From the NCBI RefSeq assembly GCF_018263855.1, contig NZ_CP073318.1, forward strand, positions 3,782,001-3,846,000: a DNA stretch of 64,000 nucleotides, read 5' to 3'. Below the pieces are notes generated by a model that worked only from the letters and a program-made list of their open reading frames with translations, had not been told where the DNA came from and did not search any database. The position numbers were made by a program, and so were the translations under genes. This DNA is from Kutzneria sp. CA-103260. Its GTDB lineage: Bacteria; Actinomycetota; Actinomycetes; Mycobacteriales; Pseudonocardiaceae. Positions 11,654-20,257 of this stretch are shown piece after piece. Each line of letters begins with the position of its first letter. Positions within the stretch are counted from its first letter, which is position 1.

Positions 11654-12700
11654 CTATCGGGGGCCGGTGCTCTCCCGCACGACCAACTCCGGCGTGATCA
11701 GGTGCCTCCCGCCGTCGTCCTCTTCCTTCAGACGCAACAGCAGCAGCTCGAAGGCCTGCCGGCCGACCTCGATGAAGTCCTGGCGCACCGTGGTCAGCGG
11801 CGGGCTGAAGTAGGCGGCTTCCGGCACGTCGTCGAACCCGACCACATGCACGTCGCGCGGCACCGTGATGCCGGCCTCGGCGAACGCCCGCAGCATGCCC
11901 AGCGCCATCTGGTCGTTGGCGACGAACACCGCGGTCACCCCGCTCTCGGCGACCAACTTCCGCCCCGCGTCGTAGCCCGAGCGCGGACTCCAGTCGCCGC
12001 GCAGCATCGGCGGGGCCTCGATGCCGTGCGCCTCCAGCGTTTCCCGCCAGCCCTGTTCCCGGGCCCGCGCCTCCAGCCAGTCCGAGGGACCGGCCACATG
12101 CCAGACAGTCTTGTGTCCCAACGCGAGCAGGTGCTCGGTGGCCCGCCGGGCCCCGTCGTACTGGTCCACCGTGACCACCGGGACCGGCGCAGACTCGGAG
12201 GCGCCGACGGCGACCAGCGGCACGTCGCGCGGCGTGAACTCCAGCGCGCGGCCCGCGGCCACGTGCGGGGCGATCACCAGGATGCCTTCCACGGCCTGGC
12301 GGCGCAGGTTCTCCACGGCGTCCGCGATGGACTGCCGCTGGGGCCGGCTCACGCTGGAGATGGTGATCGCGTAGCCCGCCTCGCGCGCCGCGTGCTCGAT
12401 GCCGTATAGCATGCTGGCCGGCCCGTACAGCGTGGAGTCGAGCGCGATCACACCGAGCGTCTCGGACTTGCCGGTGGCCAGCGTGCGCGCCGCCGAGTTG
12501 GGCCGGTAGTCCAACTCCCGGATGGCCGCCTCCACCCGCGCCCGGGTCTCCGGCTTGACCGGGCCGGTGCCGTTGATCACCCGGGACACCGTCATGTGCG
12601 ACACGCCGGCCACCTCGGCCACGTCCGTCAGACTCGCCTGCCGGACGGCCGACGGGCCCGCGGCCTTGCGACCGCCGTCGGTCGGGGACGTCCGTGCCAC
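11654..12700 (-). CDS. LacI-family regulator, probable arabinose regulon repressor
   Basis: A 348-residue LacI/GalR protein. The helix-turn-helix SLTDVAEVAGVSHMTVSRVI lies near residues 23-44, the hinge helix YRPNSAARTL near 66-75, and a Peripla_BP_3-type sugar-sensing domain follows. The C-terminus ends in the typical VVRESTGPR. Start: GTG 12700 has AGGGAG nine bases upstream; GTG 12724 would add eight residues but has no good ribosome site. A near-palindrome 12755-12766 lies upstream (autoregulation) and the perfect operator 11599-11610 just downstream, before the importer operon. It is the best candidate for the protein binding all GTTAGCGCTAAC sites, although another LacI gene lies next to the distant pair (26422-27435). 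Confidence 0.9.
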   Translation of the reverse strand: MARTSPTDGGRKAAGPSAVRQASLTDVAEVAGVSHMTVSRVINGTGPVKPETRARVEAAIRELDYRPNSAARTLATGKSETLGVIALDSTLYGPASMLYGIEHAAREAGYAITISSVSRPQRQSIADAVENLRRQAVEGILVIAPHVAAGRALEFTPRDVPLVAVGASESAPVPVVTVDQYDGARRATEHLLALGHKTVWHVAGPSDWLEARAREQGWRETLEAHGIEAPPMLRGDWSPRSGYDAGRKLVAESGVTAVFVANDQMALGMLRAFAEAGITVPRDVHVVGFDDVPEAAYFSPPLTTVRQDFIEVGRQAFELLLLRLKEEDDGGRHLITPELVVRESTGPR

Positions 12701-12754
12701 CAGCGTCAGCTCCCTGTCATCCACGGTTCACCACTGCCCGTTGAGGTGCACAGT

Positions 12755-12766
12755 GTTAGCGATAAC
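12755..12766. promoter_or_regulatory. LacI-type operator with one mismatch, upstream of regulator
   Basis: GTTAGCGATAAC differs at one base from the perfect operator and extends to TGTTAGCGATAACA. It lies 55 bases before the chosen start of the LacI gene, a position suited to negative autoregulation; the imperfect site would bind more weakly. Confidence 0.7.
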
Positions 12767-12970
12767 AGCTAGCCGGTCAAGACCGGAAGGTAACGGTTCG
12801 ATGGCGTGCGCCATCGAGGTAACGGGTCGGCAACAAAAGGTCTCTCGGCGGTTGTCGAGGCTCCGACCTGGGCCTACGTTGCCGTCGTGCGCTTGCCGGC
12901 TTGCACGCCGGCCAGCCGGACGGCGGCGACAGTGGATCTTTCTTTATCGACGTCATCACGGGGGACGACC

Positions 12971-13027
12971 GTGCGGAGGCCGCGTTTCATCACTCGACTG
13001 TTAGCGCTAACCCTCTTGGTTGGCTGA
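12971..13027 (+). pseudogene. Remnant of a secreted-protein gene (18 codons of signal peptide)
   Basis: GTG at 12971, preceded five bases upstream by GGGGGA, opens a frame reading MRRPRFITRLLALTLLVG and then TGA. This is a normal signal-peptide start (basic n-region, Leu-rich core) that stops before any mature protein. The perfect operator at 13000-13011 lies inside codons 10-14 and supplies a TTA codon, the same arrangement as in araB. The simplest reading is the leftover 5' end of an arabinose-regulon gene whose remainder was deleted; a genuine leader peptide is the alternative. Confidence 0.45.
13000..13011. promoter_or_regulatory. LacI-type operator inside signal-peptide remnant
   Basis: Perfect palindrome GTTAGCGCTAAC, about 245 bases upstream of the first operator before the LacI gene. 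No intact gene lies immediately downstream on either strand: aldO is convergent and ends at 13095. It may serve as a second, looping operator for the regulator, or be a relic of a lost target gene. Confidence 0.75.
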
Positions 13028-13042
13028 CCGGCACCACGAGCC

Positions 13043-13085
13043 GGGCGCCGGTGGCATGCCGAACTCCCCCATGCCACCGGCGCCC
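13043..13085 (-). terminator. Strong hairpin terminator after aldO
   Basis: A perfect 16-bp inverted repeat: GGGCGCCGGTGGCATG (13043-13058) and its exact complement at 13070-13085, with an 11-base loop. It lies ten bases past the aldO stop codon. No U-tract is evident, as is common in high-GC actinomycetes. Confidence 0.8.
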
Positions 13086-13094
13086 ATCCAGTCC

Positions 13095-14339
13095 TCAGCC
13101 GATGTTCCTGGCCACGTAAGGGCCAAGGAACGCGCCGCGCGGATCGAGCTTGGCCCTCAGCTCCCGGAAGTCGGGCAGCATCGGCCAGATTTCGTCCGAC
13201 GGGCGGCGGTGGAACAGCTTGCCCCAGTGCGCCCGCACGTCGAAGGGCGCCAGCCGCTCCTCGATGGCCGGCAGCAGCGCCTCGACCTCGTCCTGGCGCG
13301 GCCGCCAGGTGAAGTGCAGCGCCACCCGGTCGCCGCCTTGAGCCGGGCTCAGCCACAGGTCGTCGCCGGCGATCGTGCGGATCTCGGAGCACAGCGCCAG
13401 CGGCGCGATGCGATGACCGAGGCCGCGCAGCGCCTCGAACGCCGCGGTGGCGTGTCGGTACGGCACGAAGTACTCCGACTGGAGCTCGTCCCCGGCGCTC
13501 GGGGTGAAACCCAGCCGGAAGTGCGGCAGCCGCTCGTGCCACGGCCCCGGGACGCCCAGCTGCTCGGTGCAGTTCTCCGCGGAGAGACCCGCCGCGTGGA
13601 CCGGGTGCCGGGGCCCGTCGGCCGGCCGCGCGTCGAACAGCTCCGTGCGCGGCTCGCCGACAGTCTTCAGCCACACCTGGTCCACGTTGTCGTTGGCCCA
13701 GTTGGTGAACACGCTGACGCTGTAGGCGCGGTCCTGGATCTCGTCGAAATGCGCGAACAGCGCCGCCCAGGACAGCCCGTCGAAGACGTGCTGTCGCACA
13801 TCGAAGGTCGGCAGCAGGTCGAGCGTCATCCGCGTGACGACGCCCAGCGCGCCGACGTTCACCACCACACCGGCGAACTCCTTGTCGCCCCGGGCGAAGC
13901 TGCGCAGCTCGCCGTCCGCCGTGACGAGGTCCAGCGCCGACACCGCCGACGCGAGCCCCTGGTTGCGACGGCCGGAGCCATGGGTGCCGGTCGCGACGCT
14001 GCCGGCGATCGTGCAGTGCGGCAGCGACGCGAGGTTTGGCAGCCCAAACCCCTTGGCGTGCAGGAAAGACGCGAGTTCGCCGTAGCGCGTGGCGCCACTC
14101 GTCGTCACGGTGGCGGCCGCCGAGTCGATCTCGATCGCCGACGCCACCTCCGCGATGTCGATCTGCACGCCGCCGTCGAAGTCGGCGATGTCGTTGAAGC
14201 AGTGCCTGGTGCCCAATGCCTTGATCCTCGGCGCCGCCGCGACCATCTCCCGCACTTCGTTGAGGGTGCGCGGCCGCAGGATGCGCGCCGCCGCGTAGGC
14301 GTGGTTGCCCGCCCAGTTCGATTCCGGCACCGGCGTCAC
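13095..14339 (-). CDS. aldO: FAD-linked alditol oxidase (AldO-like)
   Basis: A 414-residue member of the vanillyl-alcohol oxidase/sugar-lactone oxidase family. His46, in the motif LGTRHCFND, aligns with the histidine that covalently binds FAD in Streptomyces coelicolor AldO; NWAGN near the start, SVATGTHGSG, NCTEQLGVPGPWHERLPHFR and AHWGK are also shared. AldO oxidises sugar alcohols such as xylitol and sorbitol with O2, giving aldoses and H2O2; arabitol is a plausible substrate here. There is no signal peptide. Start GTG 14339 gives exact N-terminal alignment with AldO. It is divergent from the GH92 gene and ends in a strong hairpin. Confidence 0.88.
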   Translation of the reverse strand: MTPVPESNWAGNHAYAAARILRPRTLNEVREMVAAAPRIKALGTRHCFNDIADFDGGVQIDIAEVASAIEIDSAAATVTTSGATRYGELASFLHAKGFGLPNLASLPHCTIAGSVATGTHGSGRRNQGLASAVSALDLVTADGELRSFARGDKEFAGVVVNVGALGVVTRMTLDLLPTFDVRQHVFDGLSWAALFAHFDEIQDRAYSVSVFTNWANDNVDQVWLKTVGEPRTELFDARPADGPRHPVHAAGLSAENCTEQLGVPGPWHERLPHFRLGFTPSAGDELQSEYFVPYRHATAAFEALRGLGHRIAPLALCSEIRTIAGDDLWLSPAQGGDRVALHFTWRPRQDEVEALLPAIEERLAPFDVRAHWGKLFHRRPSDEIWPMLPDFRELRAKLDPRGAFLGPYVARNIG

Positions 14340-14473
14340 AGACCTGGCACCGCCTTCCTCGGTTGTCGCGCTGCCCCGGAATCCGAACGTAGGTCAGCGG
14401 GAGATCACGCACAAGCGTGGTGGCGCTCACCGGCAAGGGCGGTCGAATGTGTCGAACACGGGCGCCCGTCCGA

Positions 14474-14485
14474 TCACGATCGTGA
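14474..14485. promoter_or_regulatory. Perfect palindrome in aldO/GH92 divergent region
   Basis: TCACGATCGTGA is a 12-bp perfect palindrome between divergent aldO (starts 14339) and the GH92 gene (starts 14563). It is unlike the GTTAGCGCTAAC sites. It could be a binding site for an unknown regulator; chance occurrence cannot be excluded. Confidence 0.3.
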
Positions 14486-14562
14486 CCCGAACCAGGCAAC
14501 GTGAAAGAAATTCATCTGCTTGCCGGTCGTATCGACGGGCGTTCGATGCTGGACTGCCGCAC

Positions 14563-17187
14563 ATGACCACCTTCCGCCGGGCCTGCCTGCTCGCGACACT
14601 GCTGCTCGCCACCACGGTCGCCGTGCCGGTGGCCCAGGCGGACACGCCGGTCGCCGATCCCGCGGCGCTGGTCGACACCTTCGTCGGCACCACCGGCGAC
14701 GGCCACGACTTCCCCGGCGCGGACACGCCGTTCGGCATGATGCAGTGGAGCCCGGACACCCCGTCCCGGCCCAAGGGCGGCGGCTACGAGCACAACGACT
14801 CGGCCATCACCGGCTTCAGCCTCACCCACGTCTCCGGTCCCGGCTGCGCCGCCGCCGACGACGTGCCGTTCCTGCCGACAACCGGGGCGATCACCAGCCC
14901 CGGCTCGGCCACCGCGTCCTTCACGCACGCCAAGGAGAGCTCCGCCCCCGGCTACTACTCCGTCGGCCTCGGCTCCGGCGTCCAGGCCGAGCTGACCACC
15001 GCCACCCGGTCCGGCATCGGCCGCTTCACCTACCCGGCCGGCGTCCCCGCGAACATGATCGTCAAGGTCGCCGACAACCCGAGCCCGGTCTCGGCCAGCA
15101 GCGTCACCGTCGTCGACGACCACACGATCACCGGCTCGGTGACCAGCGTCGGCTTCTGCGAAGCCAGCAATCCGTTCACCCTGTACTTCAGCGCCACCTT
15201 CGACCATCGGTTCACGGCGACCGGCAGCTACAACGGCGGCGAGTACGTCACCTTCGACACCACCGGCAACCAGGTCGTCCAGGCCCGCGTCGGCATTTCC
15301 TACGTCTCCACGGCCAACGCCAAGTCCAATGTGGACTCCGAGATACCGGGCTGGGACTTCGACAGCACGCGAGCATCGGCGTACCAGGCATGGAACACCC
15401 GGCTGAGCCGGATCGGGATCACCGGCGGCACCGCCGAACAGCAGCACGTCTTCTACACCGCGCTCTATCACTCGCTGTTGCACCCCAACGTGTTCAGCGA
15501 CGCCAACGGTCAGTACCTCGGCTTCGACAACACCGTGCACACCGCGCCGGCCGGCCACGCCCACTACGCCAACTACTCCGGCTGGGACATCTACCGCACC
15601 CAGGCCCAACTGTCGGCGCTGATCGCCCCCGACGCCGCCAGCGACATGGCCCAGTCCATGGTCGACGACTACCGCCAGGGCGGCACGCTGCCCAAGTGGG
15701 CCATGAACAACGCGGAGACCTACATCATGGTCGGCGATCCGGCCGACGCCGTCCTCGCCGACTACTACGCCTTCGGGGCCCGCGGCTTCGACACCTCGGC
15801 CGCGCTGGACGCCATGGTCCACCAGGCGACGACCACCAACAACGCCCGCCCCGGCGGCGGATACCTGGACAGCTTCGGCTACCTGCCCACCGACAGCCCC
15901 TACGGCTGCTGCCACTACTACGCCGGCGTCTCGACCCAGCTGGAGTACGACACCGCCGACTTCGCCCTGTCGGCCTTCGCCGCCGCGCTCGGCGACACCG
16001 CCGACAGCGCCAAGTTCCGCGACCGTGCCCAGAACTGGCGCAACATCTTCAACCCGAGCAGCGGCTACATCCAGCCAAGGCACTCCAACGGCCGCTGGAT
16101 GACCGGCTTCCTGCCCGCGCCGATCTCCGGTGGCACCAACACCAACGACTTCGCCGAAGGCGACTCGCTCATCTACACCGGCATGGTGCCGTTCAACCTC
16201 GCCGGTCTGGCGGCGGCCAAGGGCGGCAACGACGCGATGGCCAAGTACCTCGACGGCGTGCTCACCGGCTACACCGGCCTGCTCAGCCTGGCCGGCCTCC
16301 AGTCCAACATGGGCAACGAGCCGAGCTTCGAACTGCCGTGGGAGTACGACTACATCGGACGGCCCTACCGCACCCAGCAGGTCGTCCGGCAGATCCAGGA
16401 CCAGCTCTGGACCGACTCCCCCGGCGGCCTCGCCGGCAACGACGACCTCGGCGCGATGAGCGCCTGGTACGTCTGGTCGGCGCTGGGCCTGTACCCCGAG
16501 ACGCCGGGCACCGCCGACCTGGCACTGGGCAGCCCGCTGTTCACCTCGGCCACCGTCGCCCTGCCCAGCGGTCACACGTTGAGGATCAACGCGCCGCAGG
16601 CCGCCGACAACGCCCCGTACGTGCAATCGCTGGCGTTGAACGGTTCCAGCTGGGCCAACGCGTACCTGCCGGCGGCCACGATCACCGCCGGCGGCACGCT
16701 CGACTACACCCTGGGCACTGCGGCCAACACCTCGTGGGCGACGGCCCCGTCCTCGGCGCCGCCCTCCTACGACGGCACGGCCACACCCGCGCCGGTCGAA
16801 CCCACTGGTCCCATCACGTCGACACCGGCCGGCAACTGCGTGGACGTCGCGAACGCCAGCAACGCCAACGGCACCGCAGTCCAGCTGTATCCGTGCAACG
16901 GCACCAATGCCCAGAGCTGGACCGTGGTGCCCGACGGCACGCTCCAGGCCCTGACGAAGTGCCTGGACGTCACACAGGGCGGCACCGCCAACGGCACCCC
17001 CGTGCAGCTCTACGTGTGCAACGGCACCGGGTCGCAGCAGTGGCAGTCCACATCGGACGGCCAGTTGGCCAATCCCCAGTCCGGCCGCTGCCTGACCGTC
17101 CCCGGCGGCAGCACGGCCGCGAAGACCCGGCTGGAGATCGACGACTGCCAGCGGGCCGCCGGACAGCTGTGGGGCCTGCCGCACTGA
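14563..17187 (+). CDS. Secreted GH92 alpha-mannosidase with C-terminal ricin-type lectin domain
   Basis: An 874-residue exported enzyme. A signal peptide ends near AQA (residue 25-26), followed by the GH92 N-terminal beta-domain (DTFVGTTGDGHDFPGADTPFG) and the (alpha/alpha)6 catalytic domain. The family's active-site motifs are GNEPSFELPWEY (Glu586) and GNDDLGAMSAWY (Asp627-Asp628). GH92 enzymes are calcium-dependent exo-alpha-mannosidases, usually on alpha-1,2 linkages. From about residue 755 a ricin-type (CBM13) lectin with CVDVAN, CLDVTQGG and CLTVPGGS repeats follows. No strong ribosome binding site is visible at the chosen ATG; further upstream in-frame codons lack family similarity. It probably trims mannan or glycoprotein glycans. 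Confidence 0.93.
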   Translation: MTTFRRACLLATLLLATTVAVPVAQADTPVADPAALVDTFVGTTGDGHDFPGADTPFGMMQWSPDTPSRPKGGGYEHNDSAITGFSLTHVSGPGCAAADDVPFLPTTGAITSPGSATASFTHAKESSAPGYYSVGLGSGVQAELTTATRSGIGRFTYPAGVPANMIVKVADNPSPVSASSVTVVDDHTITGSVTSVGFCEASNPFTLYFSATFDHRFTATGSYNGGEYVTFDTTGNQVVQARVGISYVSTANAKSNVDSEIPGWDFDSTRASAYQAWNTRLSRIGITGGTAEQQHVFYTALYHSLLHPNVFSDANGQYLGFDNTVHTAPAGHAHYANYSGWDIYRTQAQLSALIAPDAASDMAQSMVDDYRQGGTLPKWAMNNAETYIMVGDPADAVLADYYAFGARGFDTSAALDAMVHQATTTNNARPGGGYLDSFGYLPTDSPYGCCHYYAGVSTQLEYDTADFALSAFAAALGDTADSAKFRDRAQNWRNIFNPSSGYIQPRHSNGRWMTGFLPAPISGGTNTNDFAEGDSLIYTGMVPFNLAGLAAAKGGNDAMAKYLDGVLTGYTGLLSLAGLQSNMGNEPSFELPWEYDYIGRPYRTQQVVRQIQDQLWTDSPGGLAGNDDLGAMSAWYVWSALGLYPETPGTADLALGSPLFTSATVALPSGHTLRINAPQAADNAPYVQSLALNGSSWANAYLPAATITAGGTLDYTLGTAANTSWATAPSSAPPSYDGTATPAPVEPTGPITSTPAGNCVDVANASNANGTAVQLYPCNGTNAQSWTVVPDGTLQALTKCLDVTQGGTANGTPVQLYVCNGTGSQQWQSTSDGQLANPQSGRCLTVPGGSTAAKTRLEIDDCQRAAGQLWGLPH

Positions 17188-17570
17188 GCCGTCGGTGTGT
17201 CACTGAAACTGTCGAACATTCACGGTTCACCATAGGAGATTCACCGGATTGCCGACCCGGTCGCCGCCCCGGGCCACGGCTCTCCGCTCGCGCGACAAGC
17301 TACCTTCGTATGGAGTTCGGCATTTCCGTCCATGGCCACAGCACACCAATCGGACAATTACCGCCATGCTTGGGCACTGCGTCCGAAGGCGCGCGGATGC
17401 TAGGTTTTCCGCCGCTGCCGGTGAAGCAGTAACTATTGACGCCGCTCACAGGGTCAAGGACGTTCCGTTGACCGCGCCGGAATTCGCGACATAAATTTCC
17501 GTCGACCGTCCAGAACGACCGAAAATCTCCTCGAACACGACAGAACGCACCCTGAACGAGAGAGTGTGAC
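17188..17570 (+). other. Gene-free stretch between GH92 and S53 protease genes
   Basis: No convincing gene on either strand. It should hold the protease promoter. An imperfect inverted repeat, GGTCAAGGA (17452-17460) against TCCGTTGACC (17464-17473), with one bulged base, lies about 100 bases before the protease start and may be a hairpin or regulator site. The local AT content is higher than in flanking genes. Confidence 0.4.
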
Positions 17571-19151
17571 GTGAAGAGATCCCTGCGCGTACTCGCGACG
17601 AGCATCGCCCCCCTGCCGGTCATCGCCGGTGCGATGCTGGCCGCAACGACGGCGTCAGCGGCCACGACGCCGCTGGTCGCCGTCCCGAACACAGTCAATC
17701 CGGCGATCGCCGCCAGCGTCGGCGTCGGCGAACTGCCCGCGACCGACAAAGTCTCGGTGGCCGTCTCGCTGAAACTGCGCGACCAGGCCGGACTGGACAA
17801 GTTCGTGTCCGAGGTCGGCGACCCGCACTCGCCCGAATACAAGCACTTCCTCACCCCCGCGCAGTTCACCGCGAAGTTCGGGCCGAGCCGGCAGGAGGTC
17901 GACTCCGTGTCGGCATTCCTGGCCTCGCACGGATTGTCGGTGACGCCGCACCAGGCGAACAGCCAGGTGATCGACGCGACCGGCACCGCCGATCAGGTGG
18001 GCCGCGTGTTCAACACCAGGCTGGGGCTCTACCGGCAGCACGGCCGCGAGTTCTACGCCAACGAGACCGCGCCGACCCTGCCGGCCTCGATCGCCGGCTC
18101 GGTGGCCGCGGTGACCGGCCTGGACAACCACGCCGTGCTGCACGCCGACGCGGTCAAGCAGCCGGCGGCGACGGCGAAGGCGGCGTCCGGGCTGACGCCG
18201 AGCAAGATCAAGAGCGGCTACGCCGTGAGCGGACTGGGCACCGGCAGCGGCGAATCCGTTGCCCTGTGGGAGTTCGACGGCTACCAGGCCAGCAACATCG
18301 CCACCTACGACAGCACCTACGGCCTCGGCTCGTCCACCCCGACCACCGTCTCGGTGGACGGCGCGGACTACGACTCCAGCCCCGGTGACGGCCAGGGCGA
18401 GGTCGAGCTGGACATCGAGATCGTGCAGGCGGTCGCCCCGGCGGCCAGCACCTCGGTGTACGAGGCCCCCAACAGCGACCAGGGCCAGATCGACATGGCC
18501 GCCCAGATCGCCGCCGACGACAGTGTCAACGTCACGTCGATCTCCTGGGGCGAGTGCGAGACCGCCAGCTCCTCGGCCACCATCAGCAGCACCCACGACG
18601 CGCTGGCCCAGGGCGTCGCCGAGGGCATCAGCTTCTACGCGGCGTCCGGCGACAGCGGCTCCGACGACTGCGGCGACGGCACCACGGCCGTGGACTACCC
18701 GGCGTCCGACCCCGACGTCACGGGTGTCGGCGGCACCACGCTGACCGAGACCAGCGCCGGCGCGTGGTCCAAGGAGACCGCGTGGAGCGACGGCGGTGGC
18801 GGCGTGTCCACGTCGTTCTCCGGCCGGACCGTGCCCGACGTGTCCGCCGACGCCAACCCCAGCACCGGTTACGCGATCTACTCCGCCGGCAGCTGGGTCG
18901 AGTACGGCGGCACCAGCTGCGCCGCGCCGGTGTGGTCGGGCATCACCGCCCTGCTGGACAACGAACTCGGCGGCAACCAGGGCAACCTGGACGCCACCTT
19001 CAGCAGCATCGGCAAGAGTTCCAGCTACAGCAGCGCGTTCCACGACATCAAGTCCGGCAGCAACGGCTCCTACAGCGCGGGCACCGGCTACGACAAGGTG
19101 ACCGGCTGGGGCACGCCCATCGCCTCCGGCCTGTACTCGGCCCTCGGCTGA
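17571..19151 (+). CDS. Secreted S53 serine-carboxyl peptidase (sedolisin/kumamolisin type)
   Basis: A 526-residue exported protease. A signal peptide (to about residue 30) is followed by a pro-kumamolisin activation domain (about 35-190) and the S53 catalytic domain. The Ser-Glu-Asp triad is visible: Glu277 and Asp281 in GEVELDIE, Ser449 in GGTSCAAP, with the oxyanion Asp361 in SGDSG. The C-terminal FHDIKSG and GYDKVTGWGTP form the usual calcium site. Such enzymes are active at acid pH and self-activate by removing the prodomain. The start is GTG 17571 with GAGAG just upstream. It is monocistronic, followed by a hairpin terminator. Confidence 0.95.
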   Translation: MKRSLRVLATSIAPLPVIAGAMLAATTASAATTPLVAVPNTVNPAIAASVGVGELPATDKVSVAVSLKLRDQAGLDKFVSEVGDPHSPEYKHFLTPAQFTAKFGPSRQEVDSVSAFLASHGLSVTPHQANSQVIDATGTADQVGRVFNTRLGLYRQHGREFYANETAPTLPASIAGSVAAVTGLDNHAVLHADAVKQPAATAKAASGLTPSKIKSGYAVSGLGTGSGESVALWEFDGYQASNIATYDSTYGLGSSTPTTVSVDGADYDSSPGDGQGEVELDIEIVQAVAPAASTSVYEAPNSDQGQIDMAAQIAADDSVNVTSISWGECETASSSATISSTHDALAQGVAEGISFYAASGDSGSDDCGDGTTAVDYPASDPDVTGVGGTTLTETSAGAWSKETAWSDGGGGVSTSFSGRTVPDVSADANPSTGYAIYSAGSWVEYGGTSCAAPVWSGITALLDNELGGNQGNLDATFSSIGKSSSYSSAFHDIKSGSNGSYSAGTGYDKVTGWGTPIASGLYSALG

Positions 19152-19164
19152 GCACCACGCAGGA

Positions 19165-19197
19165 GCGGGGGTCGTCGGTTCGGCCGGCGGCCCCCGC
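19165..19197 (+). terminator. Hairpin terminator after S53 peptidase gene
   Basis: GCGGGGG (19165-19171) pairs with CCCCCGC (19191-19197), 13 bases past the stop codon, followed by CTT. The position between two convergent genes means it could serve both directions. Confidence 0.65.
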
Positions 19198-19227
19198 CTT
19201 CGGGTCACCCGTGTTGTCCGACAGGAA

Positions 19228-20247
19228 TCACGACCCCCAGCCCCAGGCGACACGGTGTGCGCCACTCGCGTTGGTGACCCGCAGCGTCGGGGCGGAGCCG
19301 TTGCCCTGCAAGGCGGTCAGCGAGAACGTGTCGCCGGTGCGCAGTCCGGGCCAGTACACCGAGCCCATCCGCAGCTCCCGCAGCCGGTCGGTCACCACCT
19401 GGAGGTAGGCGATCTCGTTGGAGCCGTTGACCGGCCCGTCGTAGTTCAGCCCGGTGGTCATGCTCGCGCCGAACTCGTCGAGCACCGTGCGCGACGCGCA
19501 GTTCCCGATGCGGGCGTCGAAGTCCGCCCGCCACTTCGCCGGATCCGTCCAGTCGGAGTGCCAGAACCCGTAGAAGTGCAGGGCCAGATGCGTGCCGCCG
19601 AGCCGGTTGTCGGCGCAGACCGCCTTGACGTCGTCGGCGTAGCCGGTGCCGTCGACGAACACCCGGGCGCGCGGCACCTGCGGATGGGCGGCCAGCCAGC
19701 TCGCCACCACGTCGCGCCACTGCTGGCTGGTGTAGCCGAACGGCTCGTTCATCGGCTCGAAGTACACGGCGTCGTCGCGGCCGTACCGGGCGGTGATCCG
19801 GTTCCACATCGCGGTGAACGCGGCGGTGTCGTCGATCCGGCCGTCCTTGGCCGTCGGCGACTCCCAGTACCCCAGGATCACCTTGAACCCCTGGGCGGTG
19901 GCGGCGTCGATGGCCCCGGTGTAGGAGTTCCAGAACGTCCCGTTGACGGTGGCCGGGTTCACCGGGAGCCGGACGGTGTTGGCCCCCAGCTTGGCGCGGA
20001 ACTGGCCGATGACCGACCTGGCCTTGGCGTAGGTGGCGGCATAACTGTCCGTTTTGGACAGACCGGACGGCACGACCTCGTCGGACGCGTAGTTGTCCCG
20101 CGGATCGGCCCAGTTCACTCCCCGGAATCCGCTCGTGTCGAGAGGCTTGGCGCCGGCCGTGCCGGTGGCGCCCGCCGCCAGTCCCAGCACACAGCAGGCC
20201 GTCGCCAGGATCCTTGCCGCACGCCGTCGTGCGGGAGAAGCGTTCAT
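19228..20247 (-). CDS. Secreted GH5 glycoside hydrolase
   Basis: A 339-residue exported retaining beta-glycosidase. A signal peptide ends near residue 33. The GH5 (beta/alpha)8 barrel shows its acid/base Glu168 in EPMNEPFGY and nucleophile Glu258 in VLDEFGAS, with RLPV and HFYGFW as further conserved points. The subfamily, and so the substrate (cellulose, mannan, galactan or other), cannot be fixed by eye. The gene starts ten bases after the GH35 gene with a clear AGGAGG, so it is the last gene of the importer-GH35 operon. This suggests that it supplies galactose-containing oligosaccharides to that system (inference). Confidence 0.88.
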   Translation of the reverse strand: MNASPARRRAARILATACCVLGLAAGATGTAGAKPLDTSGFRGVNWADPRDNYASDEVVPSGLSKTDSYAATYAKARSVIGQFRAKLGANTVRLPVNPATVNGTFWNSYTGAIDAATAQGFKVILGYWESPTAKDGRIDDTAAFTAMWNRITARYGRDDAVYFEPMNEPFGYTSQQWRDVVASWLAAHPQVPRARVFVDGTGYADDVKAVCADNRLGGTHLALHFYGFWHSDWTDPAKWRADFDARIGNCASRTVLDEFGASMTTGLNYDGPVNGSNEIAYLQVVTDRLRELRMGSVYWPGLRTGDTFSLTALQGNGSAPTLRVTNASGAHRVAWGWGS

Positions 20248-20257
20248 CGGGGCCTCC

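Noticed and set aside
14512..17184. An 890-codon antisense frame opposite the GH92 gene
   Set aside because: Low-complexity Gly/Val/Arg composition without motifs, while the plus strand has a complete signal peptide, GH92 and lectin domains.
16800..17187. Tandem DNA repeats in ricin-type lectin domains
   Set aside because: The repeats are protein-level beta-trefoil units with diverged codons, not a DNA repeat array. The same applies to 27494-27900 and 62803-63200.
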